DNA of 64,000 bases. Source: Ferruginibacter paludis (lineage in GTDB: Bacteria; Bacteroidota; Bacteroidia; Chitinophagales; Chitinophagaceae). Each line of letters opens with the position of its first letter. Position 1 is the stretch's first letter. The stretch is taken from positions 62,001-126,000 of the forward strand of contig NZ_JAUFQJ010000005.1 of assembly GCF_030409685.1 (NCBI RefSeq), read 5' to 3'. The translations under genes were made by a program, and so were the position numbers. The notes under the pieces are model-generated. The model searched no databases, had not been told where the DNA came from, and saw nothing but the letters and a program-made list of their open reading frames with translations. This document shows positions 9,001 through 18,886 of the stretch, piece after piece.

Positions 9001-10823
9001 TCACGATTGATAAATGTACCGCTAACGGTAACGAAACCACCATTGTATATAACCTGGCTTTCACCGCCGTTGTCAAAAACAGCACCGGCATCAACCAATA
9101 AACTGCCGGATAAAGTGAGATTGCTGGTACCGTTTAGTGCCAACGTTCTTGTACCACCAACAGTAACATTTTTCAGGCTGATATTGGACGGCAATACAAC
9201 AGTGCCACCTGTTACACCTCTTACTGTAAAGTCAGCCGAAGCATTGCCTGCAAGCGTCCCTGTGCCAACAATTAAATCTGCACCATTTAAATCAAGCAAA
9301 CCACCTGCTCCGATGGTAAAAGTTCCGGCAGATAATACAAGACTGCCGGTGACGGAACCTGTAATGGGTAATGCGACACCGGCGCTGTTATTACAAATCA
9401 CCGTGGCAGGCACATTTACCAGCGGCCATTCTTCTGCACTAATAATTGTAGCATTATTTCCTGAGTATTTTAGGATGCCGGCGGGGCCATAGGCAATTTT
9501 TCCGCTGCCCGTGAGGGTTATAGACGCTGCGGGAAAATAATCCAGCGTGCCATTAATAGTTAGCGTAACACCATTATCTACAGTGATATTGCCCGCCACC
9601 AAACTCATATTATTGAGTGTTTGGTTACGGCTTATTTGCAGCACGCCACCATTTACCACTACATCATTTGTTGCAGGAATGGTATTGCCCCCAATTTTAT
9701 TTAACTGCAGGGTACCTCCCCGAGCCGGGAGCATTGTTGTACCGGTAAAAGTATTCGCACCAGTTAATGTTAGTATACCAGCACCTTTTTTTATAAGGTT
9801 TCCGGCACCAGATTTATCAGCGATTGTGCCGCTGATTGTGAGGTTACCTGCAGGGGTATTTATTGCAGTTCCGGGCGCCGGGCCCAACTGAAGATTGTGT
9901 GCAAGGGTAAATGTGGCGTTGGTACGCAGAACGCCGCCATCCATTACAATCACGTTCGCCGGATTGCCGAAACTACCATCGGCAGCAAAACGTACTTCAC
10001 CACCATTCAGGTTTACCGGTCCGGAAAAAGTATTGGCTGCATTGGTAATATCAAATAGTCCGCTGCCATTGCTGTTGGCTGAAAAGCTGATACCGGCCGG
10101 AGCGCTGTTGGAAATAATTCCACCAAAAGATACCGTACCGGCATTGCCTAAAGTCAGGGTACGGTTGGCATTGCCGAGATCAATGTTATCGCTGAAAATC
10201 AGACTGGCTGCTGCTGCAGCAGGAGCAGCAGTTTCTCCAAATTGTACATTGCCTCCAATGGTTATGCCCCCGGGGTATTTTGCTGCAAGGGCCATATTTC
10301 CAGTTGAACAAAGTGTACCACCGTTTAAAGTAAGCGTATTGCCTGGAGTTGCCCCCATCGCATTGATACCATTTACTACCATGGTTCCTGCAGTCAGCGT
10401 AAACCCTCCACTGTAGTTGCCACCAGTGCCGAAAACCAGCGTACCTGTGCCTGTTTTATTAAAACCCGTACCTCCAGCAGTTGATACAGCCTGGTTCATA
10501 TTCAGTATAGCCCCGGCTCCTACTGTTATTGGAATGACCGTTCCGCCGGTACCTAAAGTACCCCCGTTCGCCCAGGCGGATACGTTGGCATTGGCGTTGA
10601 TACCCGCCACAGTTATAGTTCCACCGGTTACTGGTGCGGGGTTATTGAAATAGATGATGGCGCCCCCGCTTGTATTTAACGCAGCGGTATACGGGCCTAC
10701 GGGTGCTGTGCTCCAGACATTTCCGTTCAGGATGCCGGAAGCACCGAAATAATTGTTTGTCTGGCCTGAGCTGCAAATGCATAACAGCAGGCCAACTGCA
10801 GGGAGGAAAATATATGTTTTCAT
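6099..10823 (-). CDS. Giant autotransporter-like beta-repeat surface protein with T9SS sorting domain
   Basis: 1574 aa. An N-terminal signal peptide (residues 1-20) is followed by about 900 residues of Gly/Thr/Asn-rich beta-strand repeats of the autotransporter-associated type (GTGTLVFG, LTLTGANTFTGTT, GAGNLIKKGAGILTLTG). A module starting near residue 980 (RFVIERYYPPKRAWRLITAP) is common in Bacteroidota secreted proteins. A fibronectin-like region comes next, and the end, from about 1491 (VYPNPVTNYI), is a type A T9SS C-terminal domain. Expected path by family: Sec export, then T9SS secretion and attachment to the cell surface. It stands alone with no T9SS machinery nearby. Ligand or substrate is unknown; adhesin is an inference. 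Antisense open frames reflect the repetitive composition. Confidence 0.87.
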   Translation of the reverse strand: MKTYIFLPAVGLLLCICSSGQTNNYFGASGILNGNVWSTAPVGPYTAALNTSGGAIIYFNNPAPVTGGTITVAGINANANVSAWANGGTLGTGGTVIPITVGAGAILNMNQAVSTAGGTGFNKTGTGTLVFGTGGNYSGGFTLTAGTMVVNGINAMGATPGNTLTLNGGTLCSTGNMALAAKYPGGITIGGNVQFGETAAPAAAAASLIFSDNIDLGNANRTLTLGNAGTVSFGGIISNSAPAGISFSANSNGSGLFDITNAANTFSGPVNLNGGEVRFAADGSFGNPANVIVMDGGVLRTNATFTLAHNLQLGPAPGTAINTPAGNLTISGTIADKSGAGNLIKKGAGILTLTGANTFTGTTMLPARGGTLQLNKIGGNTIPATNDVVVNGGVLQISRNQTLNNMSLVAGNITVDNGVTLTINGTLDYFPAASITLTGSGKIAYGPAGILKYSGNNATIISAEEWPLVNVPATVICNNSAGVALPITGSVTGSLVLSAGTFTIGAGGLLDLNGADLIVGTGTLAGNASADFTVRGVTGGTVVLPSNISLKNVTVGGTRTLALNGTSNLTLSGSLLVDAGAVFDNGGESQVIYNGGFVTVSGTFINRDKDNFTGTNGAIPGVTTTLMPGSTVEYALAGNQVITKRDDYNDVVFSGGGVKALANACSPAGTVFIKGNTTVDAGIHVFGNLLTSLSMDNGRLILRGTSNPQPHMGGTYNLTGGVVQFDCNSASGQTIRSETYKNIETTGLYTGNSNGNITLSSNGTFTVKTGSVFEMNDNAIIGPSGIQTVTVETGATFKCGNALGFNGPLSGLNSPAIRDNIETIILQPGSTVNYSRSNPPQVSGDQSITNTIPYQHLVIAGSAGIKTAPAGILTVKGDFIKTGTPVFAHNNGTVLLNGGNQSFAGLPYNNLLLDNTGVKTLTGNASIADSIQISNLLTTPATELSLGENYITLLSGATNTARVGAIPDVAGVKINYGTNGRFVIERYYPPKRAWRLITAPVTADASTGTIFNSWQNRGLATSQSGTFITGKNPAPAVNGLDPSPFNNSSLKTFNAATQLLEEVTNTRTQLISGTTGSADNRGYFIFVRGDRSTNNLFNPPFANATVLRDTGKILIKNQSFTFSGLTPGAYYLAGNPYASPVYASRLVAATTGINNGIFYTWDPNLNAQHGGYIAMTYSDVAGGNWIATPPSPVGKQDSIIQSGQAFFVQAAAPSATIAFTEADKWRTGNPAVFRPLGGSVPAGFSLRTDLYLLNTDSTTTLADGILAEYSEGYNNGIDYNDAAKMPNLGEVLALYRQNKSITVERRSVFAVTDTLVLNLTRTTARSYQFVFTATNIDPLVTARLSDKYTGASTPINTQGNTQISFTITGEKSSAAPDRFRIVLTRSAKALAIISTSISAEKLGQTIQVSWKVENETGISRYAVQKSLDGVIFNTLRLVKAAGKPIPLRYAVLDENPVAGNNFYRVQTINQNGEATYTATVALRWQEKEKDMLVYPNPVTNYIINLHFLKQPAGAYLIKMYSETGQLIMERKVDYNGFGRHVAIALPADIACTTVGLLQIVSPDNRVKMLKITMR

Positions 10824-11233
10824 GACGACTTATTTTCACCGGAACAGGACATACGATTCCCCTGTAAAAAAGTGAGTTTTTTTACATAGCGTATGCTCAG
10901 GAACTTATCTTGGAAGGGAGGTAGAGCAGCAGGATCACAATTACAGGTACACTATTTCATTCAGCAGATATATGGATTAACTTAAAAACGACGAGTGAAT
11001 GTGAGGTAAGAAATTCAGCCCAGTGGAGTTTGCCTCCTAAAGCATTTGACGAACTGATATGGACGAACGGCTATAAAAATATAAATTATTTTGAATAATG
11101 TATATAAATTATAAAATATTTTTTACAAATAATATAATATGCCCATTCTGAAATTTATAACCAATTGATTTTTGGCTAATTAGCAGGTGTGGGCTGACAA
11201 AAAATAGTTGTAACAACGGAGCAGCAGGGTCGC
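10824..11233. other. Intergenic region between the T9SS protein and hutU
   Basis: This 410-bp stretch has no supported gene. Near 10863-10885 there is an AT-rich palindrome (TGTAAAAAA, GTGAG, TTTTTTTACA) close to the start of the surface protein gene. Around 11080-11150 the sequence is very AT-rich. Both flanking genes are on the minus strand, so the promoter of the surface protein gene must lie here, but I cannot place a clear -33/-7 pair. Confidence 0.4.
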
Positions 11234-12919
11234 TTAAAGATTATTTTCAAGCCGGTCTTTGATATCCAGTCCAAATTTGCGGCTGGTATCTTTCGCTACA
11301 TCATAGCCTGCATCTGCATGGCGGATTACGCCTAAGCCGGGATCGTTACGCAATACACGGCTTAACCGTGCGGCAGCTTCAGGTGTGCCATCTGCCACAA
11401 TTACCATGCCTGCATGAATACTGTACCCCATGCCAACGCCGCCACCATGATGGAGACTTACCCAGCTTGCTCCACCGGCCGTATTTACCAAGGCATTTAG
11501 CACGGGCCAGTCGGCAATTGCATCGCTGCCATCCAGCATCGCTTCTGTTTCGCGGTTAGGACTGGCTACCGAACCCGTGTCAAGGTGATCTCTTCCAATA
11601 ACAATCGGTGCTTTTACTTTTCCCGTGCGTACGAGCTCATTAAATGCAAGGCCGGCTTTTTCTCTTTCCCCCTGTCCTATCCAGCAGATGCGTGCCGGCA
11701 GGCCCTGGAATGCGATGCGTTGCTGTGCCATTTTTATCCAGCGGATCATGCTTTCATTTTCGGGAAACAATTCCATCATAACGGTATCAGTTACCCGGAT
11801 ATCTTCAGGATCGCCACTCAGTGCTACCCAGCGAAACGGGCCCATCCCCAGGCAAAACAATGGCCGGATATAGGCCGGCACAAAACCAGGAAAATCAAAC
11901 GCATTGGCCAGCCCCTTCTCCTGTGCCCTGGCCCTTATATTATTGCCATAATCGAATGTAACGGCGCCGAGTTGCTGTAACTGCAGCATCAGCGTTACAT
12001 GCAGTTTCATACTTTGATAACTTAATTCAATATACTGCTGCGGATTTTGTTTACGCAATACATTCGCCTGTTCATTGGACAGCGTATGCGGTACATACCC
12101 TACCAGCGGGTCATGTGCCGACGTTTGATCGGTTAAGGTATCAGGGATAATATTTCTTTCTACCAGTCTTTGCAAAAGTGTAACGGCATTGCACAACACG
12201 CCTATAGATAAAGCTTGTCCCTGTTGTTTTGCTTCCAGCGCAGCGTCAATGGCAGTGTCTATGTCCGTAATTTTTACATCCAGGTACCTGGTTTCAATGC
12301 GTTTATCGATGCGCCATTCTTCTACCTCTGCAATCAGCGCCACCCCTTCATTCATGGTAATGGCCAATGGCTGAGCTCCTCCCATTCCGCCAAGCCCCGC
12401 AGTAACATTCAAAGTGCCTTTTAATGTGCCCCCGAAGTCTTTATTGGCAGCGGCGGCATATGTTTCATAAGTACCTTGTACTATGCCTTGCGAACCGATA
12501 TAGATCCACGAGCCGGCCGTCATCTGACCATACATGATAAGACCTTTTTTTTCCAGCTCATCAAAATGATCCCAGTCGGCCCATTTGGGTACCAGCTGGC
12601 TGTTGGAGATTAATACCCTCGGCGCATCTTTATGCGTCTTCAGCATAGCAACCGGTTTGCCGCTTTGTACCAGCAGGGTCTCATCTTCATTCAAATCTTT
12701 CAATGCTTTTAAGATCAGGTCAAGGCTTTCAAAATTACGTGCCGCCTTGCCGCGACCGCCGTATACAATCAACTCTTCGGGCCTTTCCGCCACTTCAGGA
12801 TCGAGGTTATTCAACAGCATTCTGTAGGCTGCTTCTGCGATCCAGTTTTTACAGGTCAGTGTAATACCAGCGGGCGTTTTGTATTTTGCTGCGCTGTATT
12901 GTGGTTGAATGGTTGGCAT
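11234..12919 (-). CDS. hutU: Urocanate hydratase (urocanase)
   Basis: 561 aa, the normal length for the enzyme. It converts urocanate to imidazolone propionate in histidine degradation, in the cytoplasm, using tightly bound NAD as an electrophile. Visible signatures: the N-terminal [21 protein letters not shown], the NAD-binding glycine-rich segment [18 protein letters not shown] (about 175-192), the active-site region [11 protein letters not shown] with Cys412, and the conserved [15 protein letters not shown] (about 490-504). The other hut genes (hutH, hutI) are not in the window, so it is a single-gene unit here. The start ATG at 12919 gives the standard N-terminus. Confidence 0.96.
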   Translation of the reverse strand: MPTIQPQYSAAKYKTPAGITLTCKNWIAEAAYRMLLNNLDPEVAERPEELIVYGGRGKAARNFESLDLILKALKDLNEDETLLVQSGKPVAMLKTHKDAPRVLISNSQLVPKWADWDHFDELEKKGLIMYGQMTAGSWIYIGSQGIVQGTYETYAAAANKDFGGTLKGTLNVTAGLGGMGGAQPLAITMNEGVALIAEVEEWRIDKRIETRYLDVKITDIDTAIDAALEAKQQGQALSIGVLCNAVTLLQRLVERNIIPDTLTDQTSAHDPLVGYVPHTLSNEQANVLRKQNPQQYIELSYQSMKLHVTLMLQLQQLGAVTFDYGNNIRARAQEKGLANAFDFPGFVPAYIRPLFCLGMGPFRWVALSGDPEDIRVTDTVMMELFPENESMIRWIKMAQQRIAFQGLPARICWIGQGEREKAGLAFNELVRTGKVKAPIVIGRDHLDTGSVASPNRETEAMLDGSDAIADWPVLNALVNTAGGASWVSLHHGGGVGMGYSIHAGMVIVADGTPEAAARLSRVLRNDPGLGVIRHADAGYDVAKDTSRKFGLDIKDRLENNL

Positions 12920-13019
12920 ATGATTTTATTATTTCGATTTACTGTTCATACCTGCAAACTTCTGATGGTATGCGCTTACTATAATTGAACTGTGATGATT
13001 TGTTTCCCGTGTGAATACT

Positions 13020-13027
13020 CAAATTTA
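13020..13027 (-). promoter_or_regulatory. Candidate -7 box for hutU
   Basis: Minus-strand TAAATTTG is a perfect match to TAnnTTTG and lies about 100 nt upstream of the hutU start codon. A clear TTTG at -33 is missing, so confidence is low. Confidence 0.3.
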
Positions 13028-13155
13028 CATTTATTTTTACCGGGTTGAATGGTTAGAATAGTTTTACATTGAACAATACGGTCAGCGGTTATTAATCCCG
13101 CCTTAATGAACAGGAAAACCTGGGAGCGGCAGATTAAAACGAATCTGCATACGCG

Positions 13156-13323
13156 CCGTCAGCGGTTATAAACCCTGACGGCAGTTAATGAAAAAGGCTG
13201 CCTTATCCACTTTTAGCATTGATAAAACCGGGACGACCTGACTAGCCCGGTTGAAGTTAATCAATCAACGTATATCCGAAGATATCACTTAACCGCCGCC
13301 GGGGCCGGAAGCCGCCGGCGGGG
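13156..13323. repeat. Composite GC-rich hairpin repeat, copy 1
   Basis: Two hairpins: CCGTCAG...CTGACGG (13156-13181) and CCGCCGCCGGGG paired with GCCGCCGGCGGGG (13293-13323). The same pair, with a shorter middle, recurs at 26032-26130, and a partial copy of the first hairpin is at 13079-13102. Confidence 0.7.
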
Positions 13324-13386
13324 TGTTTGAGAAGTCTGTCGTTTAGATGGATAATACACCCAAACACTTGAAAAATTCAGGGCAAT

Positions 13387-13413
13387 AAAAAACCTCCACT
13401 GGGGAGGCTTTTC
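13387..13413. terminator. Orphan intrinsic terminator
   Basis: Stem CCTCC / GGAGG with a 5-nt loop. It is flanked by A6 on the left and CTTTT on the right, so it could act on either strand and best on the minus strand (T6 run). No annotated gene ends here: hutU starts 470 nt to the left and the acetyltransferase starts to the right. Confidence 0.55.
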
Positions 13414-13654
13414 AGGAGTAATATTCAATTCAGGACAAACTCAGGGACGGACACGGTTTTGAAATAGTATTGGATTTTTGCTTTAGTAAAATTGGTTGAT
13501 TTAAAGAAGCTAAATTGTAGAGAAGAAAGTATATTGAGGGTAAGTGTTTTTCGATTTTTATGCCGGTTGCTGCAGTTTAGTGAGAATAACTAAGCATGGA
13601 TCAATGATAAAGAGCTTTCTAACAATTGCAGCACTATGATCTGTCTCTTCAATA

Positions 13655-13760
13655 AACCTTAGTAGTATTATTTTTAGAATATGGTAACCTTATTACATTA
13701 TTAGCCTTCAGAATATGGTAATAAGGTTTATCAGTTCTTTTGTTAATTTCTACTAAGGTT
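13655..13760. repeat. Nested 11-bp inverted repeats upstream of the acetyltransferase
   Basis: Outer arms AACCTTAGTAG (13655-13665) and CTACTAAGGTT (13750-13760) are perfectly complementary. Inner arms AACCTTATTAC (13686-13696) and GTAATAAGGTT (13718-13728) are also perfect. In addition AGAATATGGTAA occurs directly repeated at 13676-13687 and 13710-13721. The block ends 60-90 bp before the acetyltransferase start and could be an operator region or a small inverted-repeat element. Confidence 0.7.
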
Positions 13761-13849
13761 GTTAAAGACGAAGTTGTCAGATTTTCAGAAAGCTATAGCG
13801 GGCATTACCTTCAAAATAAATGACCACTCTATCAAATAAAAATACTCTT

Positions 13850-14458
13850 ATGCAAAGTGAAAAAGACAAGATGTTATCCGGTAAATTATACAAGGCATCT
13901 GATGCAATGCTTACAGCAGAGCGGTTGCACGCCAAAGAACTGGTGTTTGATTTCAATAACCAGCGGCCCGCCGAAGCTGCTGCCCGGATACAAATTATCC
14001 GGCAATTGTTTGGCAGAACAGGTACAAATTTTTTGATTGAGCCACCCTTTCATTGCGATTACGGGTACAACATTTTTGCAGGAGACAATTTCTATGTCAA
14101 TTACAACTGCGTGATACTGGACTGCGCCAAAGTGACCATTGGTAACAATGTTTTTATTGCACCCAACGTAAGCATTTTTACGGCCGGCCATCCCATTAAT
14201 GCGAGTACAAGAAATGCGGAATGGGAATATGCTTTTCCTGTTACCATTGGCAATGATGTATGGATCGGTGGTAATACGGTAATCAACCCTGGCGTAACTA
14301 TTGGCGACAATGTGGTGATTGGATCTGGTAGCGTTGTTACAAAAGATATTCCTGCTGATTCAGTCGCAGCAGGAAATCCCTGTAAAGTACTGCGGCCGAT
14401 TAATGAAGCAGATGCGTTGTATTATTTTAAACAACATCGCATTAACAATGTTGATTGA
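13850..14458 (+). CDS. Maltose/galactoside O-acetyltransferase (left-handed beta-helix)
   Basis: About 202 aa from the ATG at 13850. The N-terminus QSEKDKMLSGKLYKASDAML matches the Maa/LacA/NodL leader helix motif, followed by hexapeptide repeats (VTIGNNVFIAPNV, VTIGNDVWIGGNTVINPGVTIG). The catalytic histidine is in FTAGHPIN, and the C-terminal SVAAGNPCKVLRPI is typical. Family role: acetyl-CoA-dependent O-acetylation of a sugar in the cytoplasm; the true acceptor is often unknown. An in-frame ATG at 13820 adds ten residues that lack family similarity but has the A-rich context usual in this phylum. It is a single-gene unit, with the ~500-bp repeat array downstream. Confidence 0.88.
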   Translation: MQSEKDKMLSGKLYKASDAMLTAERLHAKELVFDFNNQRPAEAAARIQIIRQLFGRTGTNFLIEPPFHCDYGYNIFAGDNFYVNYNCVILDCAKVTIGNNVFIAPNVSIFTAGHPINASTRNAEWEYAFPVTIGNDVWIGGNTVINPGVTIGDNVVIGSGSVVTKDIPADSVAAGNPCKVLRPINEADALYYFKQHRINNVD

Positions 14459-14495
14459 ACAATATTATCGATATCCTTGCTTTAATCTTTTAGGA

Positions 14496-14556
14496 TCAGG
14501 CTTTTATTCGCAGCCTGAATTTTTTGTTTTTTTATCAAAAAGTAAAATATGGTTTA
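14496..14556 (+). repeat. Isolated copy of the array core
   Basis: CTTTTATTCGCAGCCTGAAT followed by a T-run and ATCAAAAAGTAAAAT resembles the core that recurs in the 14600-16430 array and at 36268-36325. It sits 40 bp after the acetyltransferase stop codon. Confidence 0.55.
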
Positions 14557-14599
14557 TCGAAGCAAATATTGTTGACAAACATTAGGCAATACGCACAGC

Positions 14600-16430
14600 T
14601 TTCTAGTTGTAGATTCGCCTCTGCCGCCGGCGGGGCTGCGTAACTGCAACGATGCTGCTTTCGCTTCTTTCAAAAAATATTGCTGCGCATTTTTTGAATT
14701 CCGGCAAGCCGTCACCGAACCGAAAGAGGCATCTTAAGCAGTTACTGTGTTCAACCCGAAGGAAGGATTGAAGCGCTTTATTTTTCCCAATCTCTTTAAG
14801 GTCGCAAACTCCATATAAAGCCTTTCTGTAACGCATACTCTTCAAACGGCCTCGAATAAAAAGTGCTAAAAATTAGCAGGATAGGCCGTCAAGAAGTGAA
14901 CGCTGTCTGAGCCAGCGTAAAGCACAAAGTGTTAATCTCTTACGGCGAGATCCTTGATTGCAGGATTGTGTTGGAAATTTCAGCCTTTTTATTCGCAGCC
15001 TTGATTTTTTTTGTTTCTTTTTTGTATCAAGACAAAAAAAGAAAAGTAAGCAGTACCAAAAGCAAAAGGTCTGCCTGCGACTCACGGCAATCTGAATATC
15101 TTTCTGTGGGAGGATTCGCCTCTGCCGCCGGCGGGGCTGCGTAACTGCAACGATGCTGCTTTCGCTTCTTTCAAAAAATATTGCTGCGCATTTTTTGAAT
15201 GCCGGCAAGCCGTCACTGAACCGAAAGAGGTATCTTTTGCAGTTACTGTGTTCAACCCGAAGGAAGGATTGAAGGGCATTATTTTTCCGTAATTTCTTTA
15301 AGCACGCCAACTTCATACACATGCTTTCCACAAGCCATACTCTTCAAACGGCCTCGAATAAAAAGTGCTAGAAAATTTCCAACACAAGCCGTTAAGCAAT
15401 CAAGGCTGTTTGATCCGGCATAACCTGCAAAGTATTTTTCTCTGGCGGCGAGTTCCCTGATTGTAGGATTGCATTGAAAATTTCAGCCTTTTTATTCGCA
15501 GCCTTGATTTTTTTTGTTTCTTTTTTGTATCAAGACAAAAAAAGAAAAGTAAGCAGTACCAAAAGCAAAAGGTTTGCCTGCGACTCATGGCAATCTGAAT
15601 ATCTTTCTGTAGGAGGATTCGCCTCTGCCGCCGGCGGGGCTGCGTAACTGCAACGATGCTGCTTTCGCTTCTTTCAAAAAATATTGCTGCGCATTTTTTG
15701 AATGCCGGCAAGCCGTCACTGAACCGAAAGAGGCATCTTATGCAGTTACTGTGTTCAACTCGAAGGTTGTATTGAAGCGCTTTATTTTTCCCAATCTCTT
15801 TAAGGTCGCAAACTCCATATAAAGCCTTTCTGTAACGCCTACTCTTCAAACGGCCTCGAATAAAAAGTGCTAGAAATTTTCAATGTAATCCGTTAAGCAA
15901 TCAAGGCTGTTTGAGCACGCATGTACTGCAAAGTATTATACGCTTCAAGCGAGTTCCTTGATTGTAGGATTGCATTGAAAATTTCAGCCTTTTTATTCGC
16001 AGCCTTGATTTTTTTTGTTTCTTTTTTGTATCAAGACAAAAAAGAAAAGTAAGCTGTACCAAAAGCAAAAGGTTTGCCTGCGACTCACGGCAATCTGAAT
16101 ATCTTTCTGTAGGAGGATTCGCCTCTGCCGCCGGCGGGGCTGCGTAACTGCAACGATGCTGCTTTCGCTTCTTTCAAAAAATATTGCTGCGCATTTTTTG
16201 AATGCCGGCAAGCCGTCACTTAACCGAAAGAGGTATCTTTTGCAGTTACTGTGTTCAACCCGAAGGAAGGATTGAAGCGCTTACATTTATGCAAGTCTGT
16301 TAAGCCTGAAACTTCATACGCCCGCTTTCCGACATGAATACGCTTCAAACGGCTCCGAATAAAAATTTAAGCCTTTTATTCGCAGTCTTAATTCTTTTGC
16401 TTCCTTTTTGTATCAAGCAAAAAAAATGAG
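14600..16430. repeat. Tandem array of ~500-bp units (about 3.6 copies)
   Basis: The landmark GATTCGCCTCTGCCGCCGGC starts at 14612, 15113, 15616 and 16116, giving periods of 501, 503 and 500 bp. Units are almost identical, so the duplication is recent or homogenised. Each has a GC-rich part, a segment reading TCTTTCAAAAAATATTGCTG, and an AT-rich core (TTTTTATTCGCAGCCTTGAT, T-run, TATCAAGACAAAAAAAGAAA) that can form a weak hairpin. Open frames on the minus strand (FERSESSIVAVTQPRRRQ) simply repeat with the DNA and show no domain; I do not call them genes. Confidence 0.88.
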
Positions 16431-16536
16431 GACTAAAACATATGCCTAAGAACTTTGCCAGTGAATACCTGGTCTATAATTTTATTACAGACCGCTGACC
16501 ATTTAATAATACCAGTTTGGCGTCAAACGTTTAAAC

Positions 16537-16568
16537 AAAAAAAATCCCCTCCAAAAATTGAAGGGGAT
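16537..16568 (-). terminator. Intrinsic terminator of groEL
   Basis: On the minus strand: stem ATCCCCT / AGGGGAT with an 11-nt AT-rich loop, followed by T8. It begins 27 nt after the groEL stop codon. Confidence 0.9.
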
Positions 16569-16594
16569 CTTTTATATTTTGAAATGCGGTTGTA

Positions 16595-18253
<1,659 letters not shown>

Positions 18254-18321
18254 TTAAAAAATTTGAAAATTTGAAAATGAGGAAGACAATGCTTTACTTT
18301 TTACATTGAGCCATTTTCGCT

Positions 18322-18603
18322 TTAAACTATTGCCAGTATATCACTTTCTCTCATGATCAGGTATTCAACACCTTCAAATGTAATTTCTGTACCGGAATAT
18401 TTGCCATACAATACAGCATCTCCGGCCTTTACAGTTACGGGTTCGTCTTTTTTACCTGGACCTGCCGCCACTACAATACCACGCTGTGGTTTTTCTTTAG
18501 CTGTATCAGGAATAATAATACCTCCTGCAGATTTTTCTTCCGCAGCCGCTGGTTTCACAATCACCCTGTCATGCAAAGGCGTAATGTTTAACTTCTTAGC
18601 CAT
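18322..18603 (-). CDS. groS: Co-chaperonin GroES (Hsp10)
   Basis: 93 aa from the ATG at 18603, giving the standard N-terminus [20 protein letters not shown]. The mobile loop region ([20 protein letters not shown]) and the C-terminal [13 protein letters not shown] are clear. It caps the GroEL ring. The frame is open further upstream to 18657, but the extra residues are not part of the family. First gene of the groES-groEL operon. No clear CIRCE element (TTAGCACTC-N9-GAGTGCTAA) is seen upstream. Confidence 0.97.
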   Translation of the reverse strand: MAKKLNITPLHDRVIVKPAAAEEKSAGGIIIPDTAKEKPQRGIVVAAGPGKKDEPVTVKAGDAVLYGKYSGTEITFEGVEYLIMRESDILAIV

Positions 18604-18626
18604 AATAATGTTGATTTTTTGTTTGT

Positions 18627-18658
18627 TTAAAGTAGATGCCTCGTTTATTACGGGCAAT
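18627..18658 (-). promoter_or_regulatory. Candidate promoter of groES-groEL
   Basis: On the minus strand TACTTTAA (18627-18634) approximates the -7 box, and ATTG (in CATTGCC, near 18655-18658) about 20 nt upstream approximates TTTG at -33. It lies 24 nt before the groES start. The match is imperfect. Confidence 0.4.
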
Positions 18659-18829
18659 GCACTTGCACTAATTTTATACCAAACATGAATATTGGCATAG
18701 TTGTCAGTTTACAAGGATGATTGTCAGTAATAAGACAGGTATTGGCAGACATTTTTTCATAGGCCGGACAGTTTGCTGCTATAATAGCTACCTGTGTCAA
18801 CCGCCGCTGGAATGGTTTGCCGCCGCTAG

Positions 18830-18862
18830 TTTGGGTTGCCAAATTTTAATCCCTTAAATTTG
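18830..18862 (+). promoter_or_regulatory. Bacteroidota-type promoter of nusB
   Basis: TTTG at 18830-18833, 21 nt spacing, then TAAATTTG at 18855-18862, a full match to TTTG-N(19-21)-TAnnTTTG. The nusB start codon is 24 nt downstream. Confidence 0.55.
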
Positions 18863-18886
18863 CCATCCAAATAAAGTTCTTTTAGC

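Larger units (their letters stand above)
12920..13819. other. 900-bp gene-free region between hutU and the acetyltransferase
   Basis: No credible protein-coding frame. It contains a -7-like box for hutU (13020-13027), a partial and a full copy of a GC-rich hairpin repeat (13079-13102, 13156-13323), a strong stem-loop terminator (13387-13413) that belongs to no annotated gene, and two nested 11-bp inverted repeats (13655-13760). The flanking genes diverge, so both are probably transcribed from here. The orphan terminator makes a small RNA possible. Confidence 0.5.

Noticed and set aside
8968..10653. Plus-strand open frames of 78-174 codons opposite the T9SS protein gene
   Set aside because: They are Pro/Val-rich shadows of the Gly/Thr-rich repeats on the coding strand.
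14603..16211. Minus-strand open frames containing FERSESSIVAVTQPRRRQ
   Set aside because: They repeat with the ~500-bp DNA unit, change ends from unit to unit and match no protein family I know.
4440..16430. CRISPR array
   Set aside because: The tandem units are 275 and 500 bp with no short repeat/spacer pattern and no cas genes.
18604..18700. A possible CIRCE element upstream of groES
   Set aside because: TTAGTGCAAGTGCAT-like words are present but the inverted repeat with 9-nt spacing is not.
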